From Dactylosporangium sucinum (GTDB lineage Bacteria > Actinomycetota > Actinomycetes > Mycobacteriales > Micromonosporaceae): DNA of 64,000 nucleotides. The translations under genes and the position numbers were made by a program. Under the pieces are notes generated by a model that did not search any database, was not told the DNA's origin, and saw only the letters and a list, made by a program, of their open reading frames with translations. Positions 1 to 7,892 of this stretch are shown here, one piece after another. Every line of letters starts with the position of its first letter. Positions within the stretch are counted from its first letter, which is position 1. The DNA is taken from assembly GCF_014647515.1 (NCBI RefSeq), contig NZ_BMPI01000031.1, positions 1 to 64,000 on the forward strand. Direction: 5' to 3'.

Positions 1-66
1 CCAACACACACCGCCGAGCCGCACCGTTTCCGGCGCCACCCACCCGGGGCGTTTTCGTACCGTTCA

Positions 67-95
67 ATCCTAACCCGCCCGCTTTGCGGTGTCAA
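67..95 (-). promoter_or_regulatory. Strong sigma-A-type promoter P3, probably of an rRNA operon
   Basis: On the minus strand TTGACA (90-95) and TAGGAT (67-72) are separated by exactly 17 nt, a near-consensus vegetative promoter. It points leftward out of the window, away from tyrS, and no coding frame lies between it and the edge. In several actinobacteria tyrS is followed by an rrn operon, so I infer this is the start-proximal rrn promoter. The 16S gene itself is not in view. Confidence 0.75.
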
Positions 96-242
96 GTCCG
101 GCTTGCCGCACTTTGTCCCGTTTCACAGACACACAACAACGCTTCCGGTAACCGGAAGGATGTCGTAGGGTATTCGGCAGGACGTCCGCTGCGGCTCGCT
201 CTCGCGACCCGCGGGTCTCGTCCGTGTCCCTGCCGGCTGCTT

Positions 243-271
243 ACCTTACCCGCTCCTCCCTCAGCGTCCAA
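243..271 (-). promoter_or_regulatory. Tandem promoter P2, upstream of the presumed rRNA operon
   Basis: On the minus strand TTGGAC (266-271) and TAAGGT (243-248) are 17 nt apart. The stretch just after the -10 (GCCGGCAGGGA, ACGGACGAGAC) recurs after P1 exactly 125 bp away, so P1 and P2 are copies of one promoter unit. Confidence 0.6.
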
Positions 272-367
272 ATCGAGGCCGCCGAGTTGGTTTCGGGCTT
301 CCGGCAGGACAACCGCCGCGGCACGCTGTGCGCTCCGCTGTCTCGTCCGTTTCCCTGCCGGCCATCC

Positions 368-396
368 ACGTTACCCGGCTTGCCGATCTCCACCAA
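368..396 (-). promoter_or_regulatory. Tandem promoter P1, upstream of the presumed rRNA operon
   Basis: On the minus strand TTGGTG (391-396) and TAACGT (368-373) have a 17-nt spacer. This is the promoter nearest the tyrS stop and the first of three in a row. Multiple tandem promoters are typical of actinobacterial rrn operons; assignment here is inference. Confidence 0.55.
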
Positions 397-479
397 ATCG
401 ATCACTCCCTTTGGTGAAGATCCGGTGTCCGCCAGGCGCCGTAGCGCGGCGCAAGGCCACGCGGCGCCCGGCGACATCG

Positions 480-1748
480 TCACATCGCGGTGAGCTCGAC
501 CCCGGCGAACGTGCGCTTTCCCTTGCGCAGCACCAGAAGCCCGCCGGCGAGCGCCCGCTCGGCCGGCACGGCCTCCTCGGCGTCGCTGACCCGCTCGTTG
601 TTCACGTACGCCCCGCCCTCGGCCACCGTCCGGCGCGCCTCGTTGCGACTGCTGACCAGGCCCGCGGCGATGAACAGATCGGCCACGGTCGACCCGGCCG
701 GCGCGCTGGCCAGCCCCGCCTCGCTCAGCGCGGCCCGCAGCGTCGACGCCGACAGCTCGGCGAGCTCGCCCCGGCCGAACAGCGCCTGGCTGGCCGCGAT
801 CACCTGGTCCGTCTCGTGGGCGCCGTGCACGATCCGGGTGACCTCCTCGGCGAGGCGCCGCTGCGCGATCCGGGCCTGCGGCCGGTCGGCGGTCTCCTTG
901 TCGATCACGTCGATCTCCTCCCGCGAGAGGAACGTCAGCTGCCGCAGCAGTCCGCCGACGATCGCGTCCTCGAGGTTCACGAGGTACTGGTACAGCGCGT
1001 AGGGGCTGGTCATCCCCGCGTCCATCCAAAGGCTCCCGCCGCCGGTGGACTTGCCGAGCTTCTCCCCGGCGCTGTTGGTCAGCAGCGGGGTGGCGAGCAG
1101 GTGCACGGACTCGCCCTCCATCCGCCGGATCAGGTCGGTGCCGGCGGTCAGGTTGCCCCACTGGTCGCTGCCGCCCGTCTGCAGCCGGCACCCGTACCGC
1201 CGGAACAGCTCCAGGAAATCCATCCCCTGCAGGATCTGGTAGCTGAACTCGGTGTAGCTGATGCCGGCGTCGGAGTTGAGCCGGGCGCTCACGGCGTCCT
1301 TGGTGAGCATCTTGTTGACCCGGAAGTGCTTGCCGATGTCGCGCAGGAAGTCGATCGCGGACATCGGCGCGGTCCAGTCCAGGTTGTTCACGATCCGGGC
1401 CGCGTTGCTCCCGGTGAAGTCCAGGTAGGGCTCGATCTGGCCGCGGATCTTCTCGACCCACTCCGCGACCTGGTCGCGGGAGTGCAGCTGCCGCTCGGCG
1501 GACGGGCGCGGGTCACCGATCAGCCCGGTGGCGCCGCCGACGAGCGCGAGCGGGTTGTGCCCGGCCAACTGCAGCCGCCGCACGGTCAGCACCTGCAGCA
1601 GGTGCCCGATGTGCAGGCTCGGCGCGGTCGGGTCGAAGCCGCAGTAGTAGGTGATCGGGCCCTTCGCCATCTCGGCACGCAGTTCGTCGAGGTCGGTCGA
1701 GAGCGCGATCAGGCCCCGCCACTGCAGATCTTCCAGCACATCGGTCAT
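480..1748 (-). CDS. tyrS: Tyrosyl-tRNA synthetase
   Basis: Charges tRNA-Tyr with tyrosine in the cytoplasm; class I synthetase. The 422-residue length is normal for bacterial TyrS. The class I HIGH motif reads HIGH at residues 46-49 and the KMSKS loop is KLGKS at about 230-234, both intact. The C-terminal ~80 residues look like an S4 RNA-binding domain (VADLFIAAGLVSSRNEARR). The ATG start follows GAGAAT by six nucleotides, so the message may be leaderless. No T-box leader is visible upstream. It is followed at once by the tandem promoters that run out of the window. Confidence 0.97.
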   Translation of the reverse strand: MTDVLEDLQWRGLIALSTDLDELRAEMAKGPITYYCGFDPTAPSLHIGHLLQVLTVRRLQLAGHNPLALVGGATGLIGDPRPSAERQLHSRDQVAEWVEKIRGQIEPYLDFTGSNAARIVNNLDWTAPMSAIDFLRDIGKHFRVNKMLTKDAVSARLNSDAGISYTEFSYQILQGMDFLELFRRYGCRLQTGGSDQWGNLTAGTDLIRRMEGESVHLLATPLLTNSAGEKLGKSTGGGSLWMDAGMTSPYALYQYLVNLEDAIVGGLLRQLTFLSREEIDVIDKETADRPQARIAQRRLAEEVTRIVHGAHETDQVIAASQALFGRGELAELSASTLRAALSEAGLASAPAGSTVADLFIAAGLVSSRNEARRTVAEGGAYVNNERVSDAEEAVPAERALAGGLLVLRKGKRTFAGVELTAM

Positions 1749-1892
1749 TCCGCGATTCTCGCACCCGGGTCCGAGCGGCTCCCAACGCTTTGCCCGGCCG
1801 TTTGGTTGTGTCGATTTCCCAACGTCCCGCGGGGCCCCACGGATCGGACTCGATCTCTATAGTCGGACGGGACAGGCACTCGACGGGGGTGG

Positions 1893-3329
1893 GTGGTTCT
1901 GGTGGATTCGCTTGCGCTGCAACGGTTTCCGCTCATCGCGGTGCTCGCCGCGGCGACGGCCGGCCTGGTCGCCCAGGGCGGCTTCTACCTGCCGGGCCGG
2001 GCGCTCGTGACGGCCCTGGCGCTGGCCGCCGCCGCGCTGGCAGTGCGCGAGCACCTGGCAGCCGGGAAGCAGGCCCAGGTCCAGGAGCAGCCGAGGCGAC
2101 GAACGCCGTGGAACCGCCCGACAGTCCTGCTCGCAGCCGCCGCCGGCGCCGTCGCGGCCTGGGCCCTGATCCGCGCCGCGACAGCCGGTGGCTGGCCCAC
2201 GGCGGCCGGCGTCTGCGTCACCCTCGCCGTCGTCGTCGCCGCCGTCGCCGTCACCGGGCGCACCCGGGCCGACGAGCGGCGGTCGCTCGCCGACGCGCTC
2301 GTCGGCCTGGGTGTCCTGGTGGCGGTCACGGCGTGGGCGGGGGTGGCGTGGCGGATCGAGCGGTGGTCGGTGCTGGTCGAGACGAAGCTGTGGCGCGGCG
2401 CGTCCACCCTCACCTATCCCAACGCGGCGGCGGCCGTGCTGGCGGCGCTGGCCCTGCTCGCCCTCGCGTCACTGCTCGCGGACCCGGGCTCGACGTGGCG
2501 GGCCGTGGCGGCGTACCTGCTCCTGGTGGGCCTGGGCGCGACGCTGAGCCGGGCGGGCGTGCTGGCCTTCGCCGCGGGCGCGCTGCTGCTGCCCTTCGCG
2601 TCGGCAGCACGGGCAATGCTGCGCCACGTCGCGCCCGCCGGGCTGGGGGCGGCGGTCGCCCTGGCCGGGCTCGTCCCGTCGTTCCCCGCCGGTGGCGAGC
2701 CGGAGCCGCTGCCGGCCGTGGCGGCGCTGCTGATCGGCGGGCTGCTCGCGGTACACCTGCCACGTCTGCACGGACGAAGACTCCTCGCGGCATGGACGAG
2801 CCTGCTCGCCCTGGCGGCCGGGGCCGTGGCGTTCCCCGCGTCGCGTCCACTGCCGGCGCAGCTCGACGCGATCGCGGTGCGCCGCCTGACGCTGGACTCG
2901 ATGGGCCGCGAAGGCGCGCTGCGCTCGGCCCTCGACCAGGTCGCCGCGCATCCGGTCCTCGGCACCGGGCCCGGGCTGGCGCGGTTCTTCTGGTCCGACT
3001 ACGAGGGCAAGCTCGTGGCCAGCCGCTGGGTGCACAACGAGTACCTGCAGTGGCTCGTCGACTTCGGCGCCGTCGGCCTCGTGCTGCTCGGCGTGCTCGG
3101 CGCCGCCGTCGTGGTCGTGCTCCGGCGCGGCCGCCGCTCGGGCGCGCCCCATCTGCTGTGGACCGGCGCGGTGGCGGCGATCGCCGCCCTGGCCGTGCAC
3201 AGCGCCTTCGACTTCCTGTGGGAGCTGGCGGTCGTCCCGCTGCTCTTCGGCGTGCTGGTGGGCATGGCCGGTCCGCTCCCCGGTGAAGAACCCGCACCAT
3301 CACTCACAGGGGAGGAACAACCGCAATGA
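1893..3329 (+). CDS. O-antigen ligase-like polytopic membrane protein
   Basis: A 478-residue protein made mostly of alternating hydrophobic stretches, compatible with ten or more membrane helices. Near residue 350-400 it carries the pattern HPVLGTGPG followed by WVHNEYLQWLVDFG, the arrangement seen in the Wzy/WaaL O-antigen polymerase-ligase family. By family it would transfer or polymerise lipid-linked glycans at the outer membrane face. The substrate cannot be told. The start is GTG after GGGGTG; a TATAGT box lies about 30 nt upstream. Its stop overlaps the start of the next secreted protein (ATGA), so the two are translationally coupled and may share an envelope role. Confidence 0.75.
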   Translation: MVLVDSLALQRFPLIAVLAAATAGLVAQGGFYLPGRALVTALALAAAALAVREHLAAGKQAQVQEQPRRRTPWNRPTVLLAAAAGAVAAWALIRAATAGGWPTAAGVCVTLAVVVAAVAVTGRTRADERRSLADALVGLGVLVAVTAWAGVAWRIERWSVLVETKLWRGASTLTYPNAAAAVLAALALLALASLLADPGSTWRAVAAYLLLVGLGATLSRAGVLAFAAGALLLPFASAARAMLRHVAPAGLGAAVALAGLVPSFPAGGEPEPLPAVAALLIGGLLAVHLPRLHGRRLLAAWTSLLALAAGAVAFPASRPLPAQLDAIAVRRLTLDSMGREGALRSALDQVAAHPVLGTGPGLARFFWSDYEGKLVASRWVHNEYLQWLVDFGAVGLVLLGVLGAAVVVVLRRGRRSGAPHLLWTGAVAAIAALAVHSAFDFLWELAVVPLLFGVLVGMAGPLPGEEPAPSLTGEEQPQ

Positions 3330-3772
3330 AGCTCACGAAGACCCACCTCGGGGCCGGCACGCTGGCCCTCGGCGCGGTGCTCGCGTTCGCCGTCCCGGCG
3401 GGCGCGGCGGTCAACCTGCAGTCGGAGTCCAACGGCAGCTCGTCGATCAAGATCGCCAAGACGGCGAACCTGAAGGCGAAGGGCGCGGCGACCGTCGTCA
3501 CGGTGAAGGTGGGCTGCCCGGTGGGCGCCCGCTACCAGGTCGGCGTCGAGGTCGGCCAGGTCGTGAACGGCAACACCACCGCGCACGGCACGGCGTATCT
3601 CTACAACCAGGTCTGCACCGGCGCCGTCGAGAACGTCAAGCTGCACGTGCTCGCCGACGGCGCGCCGTTCAAGCCGGGCGTCGCCTACGCGGTCGGCTCG
3701 GCGGACATCAGCGGCCCGGCCGGCTACTGGAACCTCAACACCGGCCGCGAGATCGTCAACGTCAACAACTGA
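3326..3772 (+). CDS. Small secreted protein of unknown function
   Basis: A 148-residue protein with a clear Sec signal peptide: two lysines near the N-terminus, a hydrophobic core at about 9-24 and an AGA-type cleavage site near residue 27. The mature part of about 120 residues is rich in Val, Gly and Asn, has two cysteines that could pair, and looks beta-rich. I do not recognise a family. It overlaps the O-antigen-ligase-like gene by ATGA, so it is probably made with it. A GC-rich hairpin follows the stop. Confidence 0.7.
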   Translation: MKLTKTHLGAGTLALGAVLAFAVPAGAAVNLQSESNGSSSIKIAKTANLKAKGAATVVTVKVGCPVGARYQVGVEVGQVVNGNTTAHGTAYLYNQVCTGAVENVKLHVLADGAPFKPGVAYAVGSADISGPAGYWNLNTGREIVNVNN

Positions 3773-3783
3773 CACAACGAGGG

Positions 3784-3817
3784 GGCGTCCCGGGGCCGTA
3801 CCAGGTCCCGGGATGCC
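3784..3817 (+). terminator. GC-rich hairpin after the secreted-protein gene
   Basis: Arms GGCGTCCCGGG (3784-3794) and CCCGGGATGCC (3807-3817) pair over 11 bp with one G-U. There is no T-run, so this is a likely but not classical terminator. Confidence 0.45.
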
Positions 3818-3832
3818 GTGTCCGGTGCCCAG

Positions 3833-3847
3833 TAGGGTGGGTGCATG
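3833..3847 (+). promoter_or_regulatory. Leaderless -10 element of the MhuD-like gene
   Basis: TAGGGT at 3833-3838 places the expected transcription start at the ATG at 3845. No Shine-Dalgarno sequence precedes the ATG. Confidence 0.5.
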
Positions 3848-4153
3848 GCGGTTGTGAAGATCAACGCGATCGAGGTCCCGGAGGGTGCGGGGCCGGAGCT
3901 GGAGCGGCGCTTCGCCGCGCGGCACGGCGCGGTGGAGGGCTCGCCCGGCTTCCTGGGCTTCGAGCTGCTGCGTCCGACGGCCGGCGAGACGCGGTATTTC
4001 GTCTACACCAAGTGGGAATCCGAGGAGCATTTCCAGGCCTGGGCCAACGGCCCGGCGAAGGAGGCGCACGCGGGCGAGCGGGCCAAGCCGGTGGCGTCCG
4101 GTTCGAGCCTGCTGGAGTTCGAGGTCGTGCAGTCCGCCGGCCCGCAGGACTGA
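3845..4153 (+). CDS. mhuD: MhuD-like haem-degrading monooxygenase
   Basis: A 102-residue antibiotic-biosynthesis-monooxygenase (ABM) fold protein that closely resembles Mycobacterium MhuD from memory of that sequence (MAVVKINAIEVPEGAGPELE start, WANGPA centre, SLLEFEVV end). The family dimerises and opens the haem ring to release iron. The residues known to matter are in register: Asn7, Trp66 and His75. TAGGGT (3833-3838) ends six nucleotides before the ATG, so the mRNA is probably leaderless. It is followed two nucleotides later by the adenylyltransferase-like/methyltransferase gene. Whether it yields mycobilin-type products or a lower-activity variant cannot be read from sequence. Confidence 0.88.
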   Translation: MAVVKINAIEVPEGAGPELERRFAARHGAVEGSPGFLGFELLRPTAGETRYFVYTKWESEEHFQAWANGPAKEAHAGERAKPVASGSSLLEFEVVQSAGPQD

Positions 4154-4155
4154 CG

Positions 4156-5634
4156 GTGGAGCGCTTCGTCCTGTTCCCGGGGCGCCACCATCTGCTGACC
4201 CGGTTCCAGGCGGAGTATCTGCGCGGCCTGGGCGGCACGGTGGTCTGGGCGGTGACGAGCGCCAATCACCAGAACACGAAGCGCAACCCGGTCGCCTACG
4301 ACCGGCGGGAGGCCGCGATCGAGCGGTTCAGCGTCCAGGAGGGGCTGCGATCGCTGGTCGTGCCGGTGTTCGACACCGCACACACCGACCGGTTCGCCGA
4401 GGTCACCCTCAAGAGCGTCGAGTCGGCGCTGGGCATCCGCCTGGCGCCGCAGAACGCGCTCGTGGCGTGCTCGACGCCGGAGGTCGCTGCGCTGTACGAG
4501 GCGCTCGGCTTCGAGATCGCCGGCGTCGAGGCCGACCGTGACCCGGCACCGGCCCGGCCGTGGGACGTGCTGCTCATGCTCGCCGCGGGCGAATCCGCCT
4601 GGCGCGACCTCGCCCACCCGGCGACGCTCGACGTCTACGACCGGTATCGGCTCGGCGAGCAGGTCGCGCTCGTCGTCAACGACCCGGTGGTCGGCGAGGA
4701 GGGCGGGCTCACCACGACCCGCGACTACCGCACCTATGCCGAGGCGTTCGAGGCGAGCGCGGCGCGCAAGTGGGAGCTGGTGCGCCGGCACGTGCGGCCC
4801 GGCCGGATCGTCGACGTGGGCTGCGGCGCCGGGGCGGTGCTCGCCCTGGCCGACCGCGAGCCGGCGCTGCGTGAGAGCGACCTGATCGGCGTCGAGGTCG
4901 CCCGGCACCTCTACGAGGAGTGCGTGCACCGCAAGGCGCAGGGCTGGTTCAGCAACCCGAATGTGTATTTCTACTGCCGCAACGTGCTGGGTGGCGCGGT
5001 CTTCCCGAGCAGGTCGGTCGACACGACGCTGACGTTCGCGCTGACGCACGAGATCTGGTCGTATGGGCAGCGCCTCGACTCCCTGCGCGCGTTCGCGGCG
5101 GCGATCTACGAGCACACCGTGCCCGGCGGTGTCTGGATCAACTCCGACGTCTGCGGCCCGGACGGGCGGGACCGGCCGGTCCGGCTCGCCCTGCAGGGTG
5201 CCGCGGCGCCGGCGCCGTCGCTCGACGGGCTCACCCGCGAGCAGATCGCCGCGCTGGTCGAGGCTCTGCCGGTGCGGGCCCGCCTGGACCGGTTCGCGGC
5301 CGACTTCCACTTCCCGCTGCCGTTCACCGACCACGGCTCGTCCGTCGAGCTCGCCCTCGGCGACGCCATGGAGTTCCTCACCCACAAGGACTACCCCGAC
5401 AACTGGCTGTCGGAGGCGCACGAGCAGTTCTGCGGGCTGGAGTTCGCCGACTGGAAGGCGCTGCTGACCGACGTAGGCTTCGAGATGGACGGGGCGTCCC
5501 ACGCCTGGCGCAACGACTGGATCGTCGACCACCGCATCGCCTCCCTCGCCGAGCTGTCCACACTGGACGGCGCCCCGCTGGACTGGCCGGTGACCCACGT
5601 GCTCCTGGTCGCCCGGCGCCCGCTCAACACCTGA
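4156..5634 (+). CDS. NMN adenylyltransferase-like / SAM methyltransferase fusion protein
   Basis: A 492-residue two-domain protein; GTG start two nucleotides after the MhuD-like stop. Residues 1-150 resemble the archaeal-type NadM nucleotidyltransferase fold: GR near residue 10, then SANHQNTKRNP and an ER-like DRREAAIE at about 35-56. The HxGH catalytic motif is degenerate (HLLT). Residues 195-490 form a class I methyltransferase with motif I VDVGCGAGAVLA at 219-230. A long C-terminal part (WNDWIVDHR-like region) is unassigned. The organism needs NMNAT elsewhere, so I think this one has a different substrate. It sits between MhuD and an MDR oxidoreductase, perhaps one operon. Function unknown. 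Confidence 0.7.
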   Translation: MERFVLFPGRHHLLTRFQAEYLRGLGGTVVWAVTSANHQNTKRNPVAYDRREAAIERFSVQEGLRSLVVPVFDTAHTDRFAEVTLKSVESALGIRLAPQNALVACSTPEVAALYEALGFEIAGVEADRDPAPARPWDVLLMLAAGESAWRDLAHPATLDVYDRYRLGEQVALVVNDPVVGEEGGLTTTRDYRTYAEAFEASAARKWELVRRHVRPGRIVDVGCGAGAVLALADREPALRESDLIGVEVARHLYEECVHRKAQGWFSNPNVYFYCRNVLGGAVFPSRSVDTTLTFALTHEIWSYGQRLDSLRAFAAAIYEHTVPGGVWINSDVCGPDGRDRPVRLALQGAAAPAPSLDGLTREQIAALVEALPVRARLDRFAADFHFPLPFTDHGSSVELALGDAMEFLTHKDYPDNWLSEAHEQFCGLEFADWKALLTDVGFEMDGASHAWRNDWIVDHRIASLAELSTLDGAPLDWPVTHVLLVARRPLNT

Positions 5635-5647
5635 AAGGCAGCCGCCC

Positions 5648-6553
5648 ATGGAAGCGTTGCAGTACGCCGAGTACGGCCCGTCGAGCGTCCTGCACGTCGT
5701 CGACGTGCCCGAGCCGACCGCCGGCCCCGGCCGCATCCGCATCGCGGTGCGCGCGGTCGGCGTCAACCCGTTCGACTGGAAGGTGCGTAGCGGCGCCTTC
5801 GGCGACACCACGCCGAGCCGCCTGCCCGTGATCCCCCACTCCGACGTCTCCGGGGTGGTCGACGAGGTGGGTCCCGGCGTCGACGGGGTCACCGACGGCG
5901 ACGAGGTGTTCGGCGTGTCCGCCGCCGGCGGCGCGGCCGAGTTCGTGGAGCTGAAGGTCTGGCAGGCCAAGCCGGCCGGGATGTCGTTCGAGGAGGCCGC
6001 CGGCCTGCCCTCGGTCGTCGAGACGGCCGGCCGCGCCCTCGCGCTGCTCGGCCTGGAGAAGGGCCAGACGCTCGTCGTCAACGGCGCCGCCGGCGGCGTC
6101 GGCAGCGCGGCCACGCAGCTCGCGGTGGCCCGCGGCGCGACCGTCATCGGCACCGCGAGCGAGCGCAACCACGAGTACATCCGCTCCCTCGGCGGGCTCG
6201 CGGTCACCTACGGCCCCGGGCTCGCCGACCGGGTGCGGGCGCTCGCACCGCAGGGCGTCGACCTGGCGTTGGACACGGCCGGGCGGGGCGCGGTCGCCGA
6301 GCTGGTCACCCTGACCCCCACGCCGGCCGACGTGGTGAGCATCGCCGACTTCGACGCGCCGAAGCTGGGCGCGCGCGTGACGGACGGCTCGGAGGGCCGC
6401 TCCTGGACGGCGCTGCGCGAGGCCGCGGAGCTGTTCGAGCAGGGGCGCTTCCGGATGCCGGTGGAGGCGACGTTCCCGTTCGCCCGGGCGGCCGCCGCGC
6501 ACGACCTGAGCGAGTCCGGTCACACCCGGGGCAAGATCATTCTGTTCCCGTAA
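5648..6553 (+). CDS. NADP-dependent MDR (quinone oxidoreductase-type) dehydrogenase
   Basis: A 301-residue zinc-free medium-chain reductase. The N-terminal GroES-like part includes GVNPFDWKVRSG and HSDVSGVV; the Rossmann part has VVNGAAGGVGSAATQLA at about 140-155. The missing catalytic Cys and structural Cys cluster put it in the quinone oxidoreductase branch. It would reduce an enone or quinone with NADPH; substrate unknown. The ATG lies 13 nt after the previous stop with AAAGGCAG as ribosome-binding site, consistent with co-transcription. A second, related gene is at 28491-29396. Confidence 0.85.
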   Translation: MEALQYAEYGPSSVLHVVDVPEPTAGPGRIRIAVRAVGVNPFDWKVRSGAFGDTTPSRLPVIPHSDVSGVVDEVGPGVDGVTDGDEVFGVSAAGGAAEFVELKVWQAKPAGMSFEEAAGLPSVVETAGRALALLGLEKGQTLVVNGAAGGVGSAATQLAVARGATVIGTASERNHEYIRSLGGLAVTYGPGLADRVRALAPQGVDLALDTAGRGAVAELVTLTPTPADVVSIADFDAPKLGARVTDGSEGRSWTALREAAELFEQGRFRMPVEATFPFARAAAAHDLSESGHTRGKIILFP

Positions 6554-6562
6554 CCGGTTGCC

Positions 6563-6712
6563 GGGCCGCGACCGCGACCGCAGTCCGCTGCCGCGACCGA
6601 GTCCGCGACCGCAATCCGCCGCCGCGACCGGGTCCGCGGCCGCGACCGCAATCCGCCGCCGCGACCAGGTTCGCGGCCGCGACTCATTCCGCGGCCGCGA
6701 CCGGCAGCGGCT
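6563..6712. repeat. Imperfect GC-rich tandem repeat, unit about 37 bp
   Basis: GCAATCCGCCGCCGCGACC occurs at 6611-6629 and again at 6648-6666, with the flanking GGCCGCGAC blocks also repeated. The array fills the gap between the convergent MDR oxidoreductase and SGNH hydrolase genes and runs into the last codons of the latter. Confidence 0.6.
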
Positions 6713-7457
6713 CCGGCCGTTTGCAGGTCCGGCCGTCGCCGGACGAGCGCCCGACCAGGTGCCGCGCCGCCCACGGCAGCAGATGGCGGCGCACCCAGGC
6801 CAGCTCGGCGGCGACGGCCTGATGCCGCCGGCGTCGCACGGGCGCCGGCAGCGGGGCCGTCCACGAGTCGTCGAACCCGGGCAGCCCCAGCGTGTACGCC
6901 AGCGCCGCCCCGATCCGCTCATGCCCGGCCGCGTTGGCGTGCAGGCGGTCGTCGCTCCACAGCCGCGGGTCGGACGCCACCGGGTACGCACCGAGGTCGA
7001 GCAGCAGCGCCCCGCTCGCCGCGCTGGCCTCCCGGATCGCCACGTTGAGCGCGAGCACCCGGCCCCGCAGCGGCTTGGCGATCGGCATCACCGGCGCCGG
7101 GTCCGGCAGCGTGAACGTGAGGACGGTCGCGCCCTGCCCGACCAGCGCCGCCTGCATGGCCGCGAGGTCCCCGGCCACGGTCCCGACGTCGAACGAGGTC
7201 CGCAGGATGTCGTTCATCCCGGCGACCACGGTCGCCAGGTCGGGCCTGAGGTCGAGCGCCGGTCGGAGCTGCTCGGCCCTGATCCGGGCGGTGGTGCGGC
7301 CGCGGATCGCCAGGTTCGCGTACTCCAGCCCGCCCTGCGCCGCCGCCACGTGCTGGGCGAAGCGGTCGGCCCACCCCCGGTACCCACCGCGGCCGTCCGG
7401 GTCGTCCATGCCCTCGGTCGTCGAGTCGCCGATCGCGACGTACCGCCGGAATGTCAT
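6684..7457 (-). CDS. SGNH/GDSL-family hydrolase
   Basis: A 257-residue esterase/lipase of the SGNH fold. The nucleophile block I is YVAIGDSTTEG near residue 6-16 (catalytic Ser in GDS), block III has GMND (oxyanion Asn) and block V is DDRLHANAAGH, giving the Asp-His pair. There is no signal peptide, so it is probably cytoplasmic. Substrate unknown. Its ATG overlaps the stop of the HxlR regulator upstream, so the two are one unit and the regulator may control it. The C-terminus is encoded by the GC-rich repeat and is likely variable. Confidence 0.88.
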   Translation of the reverse strand: MTFRRYVAIGDSTTEGMDDPDGRGGYRGWADRFAQHVAAAQGGLEYANLAIRGRTTARIRAEQLRPALDLRPDLATVVAGMNDILRTSFDVGTVAGDLAAMQAALVGQGATVLTFTLPDPAPVMPIAKPLRGRVLALNVAIREASAASGALLLDLGAYPVASDPRLWSDDRLHANAAGHERIGAALAYTLGLPGFDDSWTAPLPAPVRRRRHQAVAAELAWVRRHLLPWAARHLVGRSSGDGRTCKRPEPLPVAAAE

Positions 7458-7825
7458 GCGCCACGCTCCGCATACGCCTCACGGGCGGCGATCAGCTCGC
7501 CCAGGTGCTCGTCCACCCACAGGCGGCAGGCATCCATCGCCGGGAAGAGGGACCGCCCGAGCGGCGTGATGGCATATTCGACGCGCAGGGGGATCCCGTC
7601 GTACCGCGTGCGCGTCACCATCCCGTCCCGCTCCAACGCCCGCAGCGTCTCGGCGAGCACCTTGGCCGACACCCGGTGCATCGGCACGCGCAGCTCGGAG
7701 AACCGCCGCGGCCCGTCCCGCAGGCAGGTGAGCACCATCCCGGCCCATTTGTCCCCGATCCGGAACGGCGTGACGCTGGACGGGCAGGCAGGGTCGAACA
7801 GGTCCCGTGGCAGAGGCTCGCGCAC
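7454..7825 (-). CDS. HxlR-family transcriptional regulator
   Basis: A 123-residue winged-helix regulator of the HxlR type: IGDKWAGMVLTCLRDGPRRF, then the recognition helix region KVLAETLRALERDGMV and the wing VEYAITPLGRSL. The family usually binds a palindrome near its own gene and often senses electrophiles or quinones through a Cys. I chose the GTG at 7825 because TACCGT (7832-7837) ends six nucleotides before it, the leaderless pattern seen elsewhere here; an upstream GTG at 7843 is possible. It overlaps the SGNH hydrolase by four bases and is divergent from the NAD(P)-binding protein at 7893. Confidence 0.85.
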   Translation of the reverse strand: MREPLPRDLFDPACPSSVTPFRIGDKWAGMVLTCLRDGPRRFSELRVPMHRVSAKVLAETLRALERDGMVTRTRYDGIPLRVEYAITPLGRSLFPAMDACRLWVDEHLGELIAAREAYAERGA

Positions 7826-7892
7826 CCGCCGACGGTAGCGCACGCTGCGGTTACGTTGCGGTTACCGTGGTGGGGCCCACTACGGTCCCGGC

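Larger units (their letters stand above)
184..396 (-). repeat. 125-bp tandem promoter duplication
   Basis: The segments around 216-271 and 341-396 match at a constant 125-bp offset: shared -35/-10 pattern, then CCGGCAGGGA, then ACGGACGAGAC, and a downstream TCCTGCCG. The rest has diverged. The region 1-479 holds nothing else that I recognise. Confidence 0.6.

Noticed and set aside
84..1862. A 592-residue plus-strand frame over tyrS
   Set aside because: Antisense to tyrS, no domain pattern, and it crosses the promoter array.
1749..1892. T-box or other tRNA-sensing leader upstream of tyrS
   Set aside because: The gap is too short, and the ATG follows a -10-like GAGAAT by six bases.
3283..4155. 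N-terminal extension of the fusion methyltransferase across the secreted protein and MhuD genes
   Set aside because: It is out of frame with two well-supported genes and low-complexity; the GTG at 4156 starts the conserved region.
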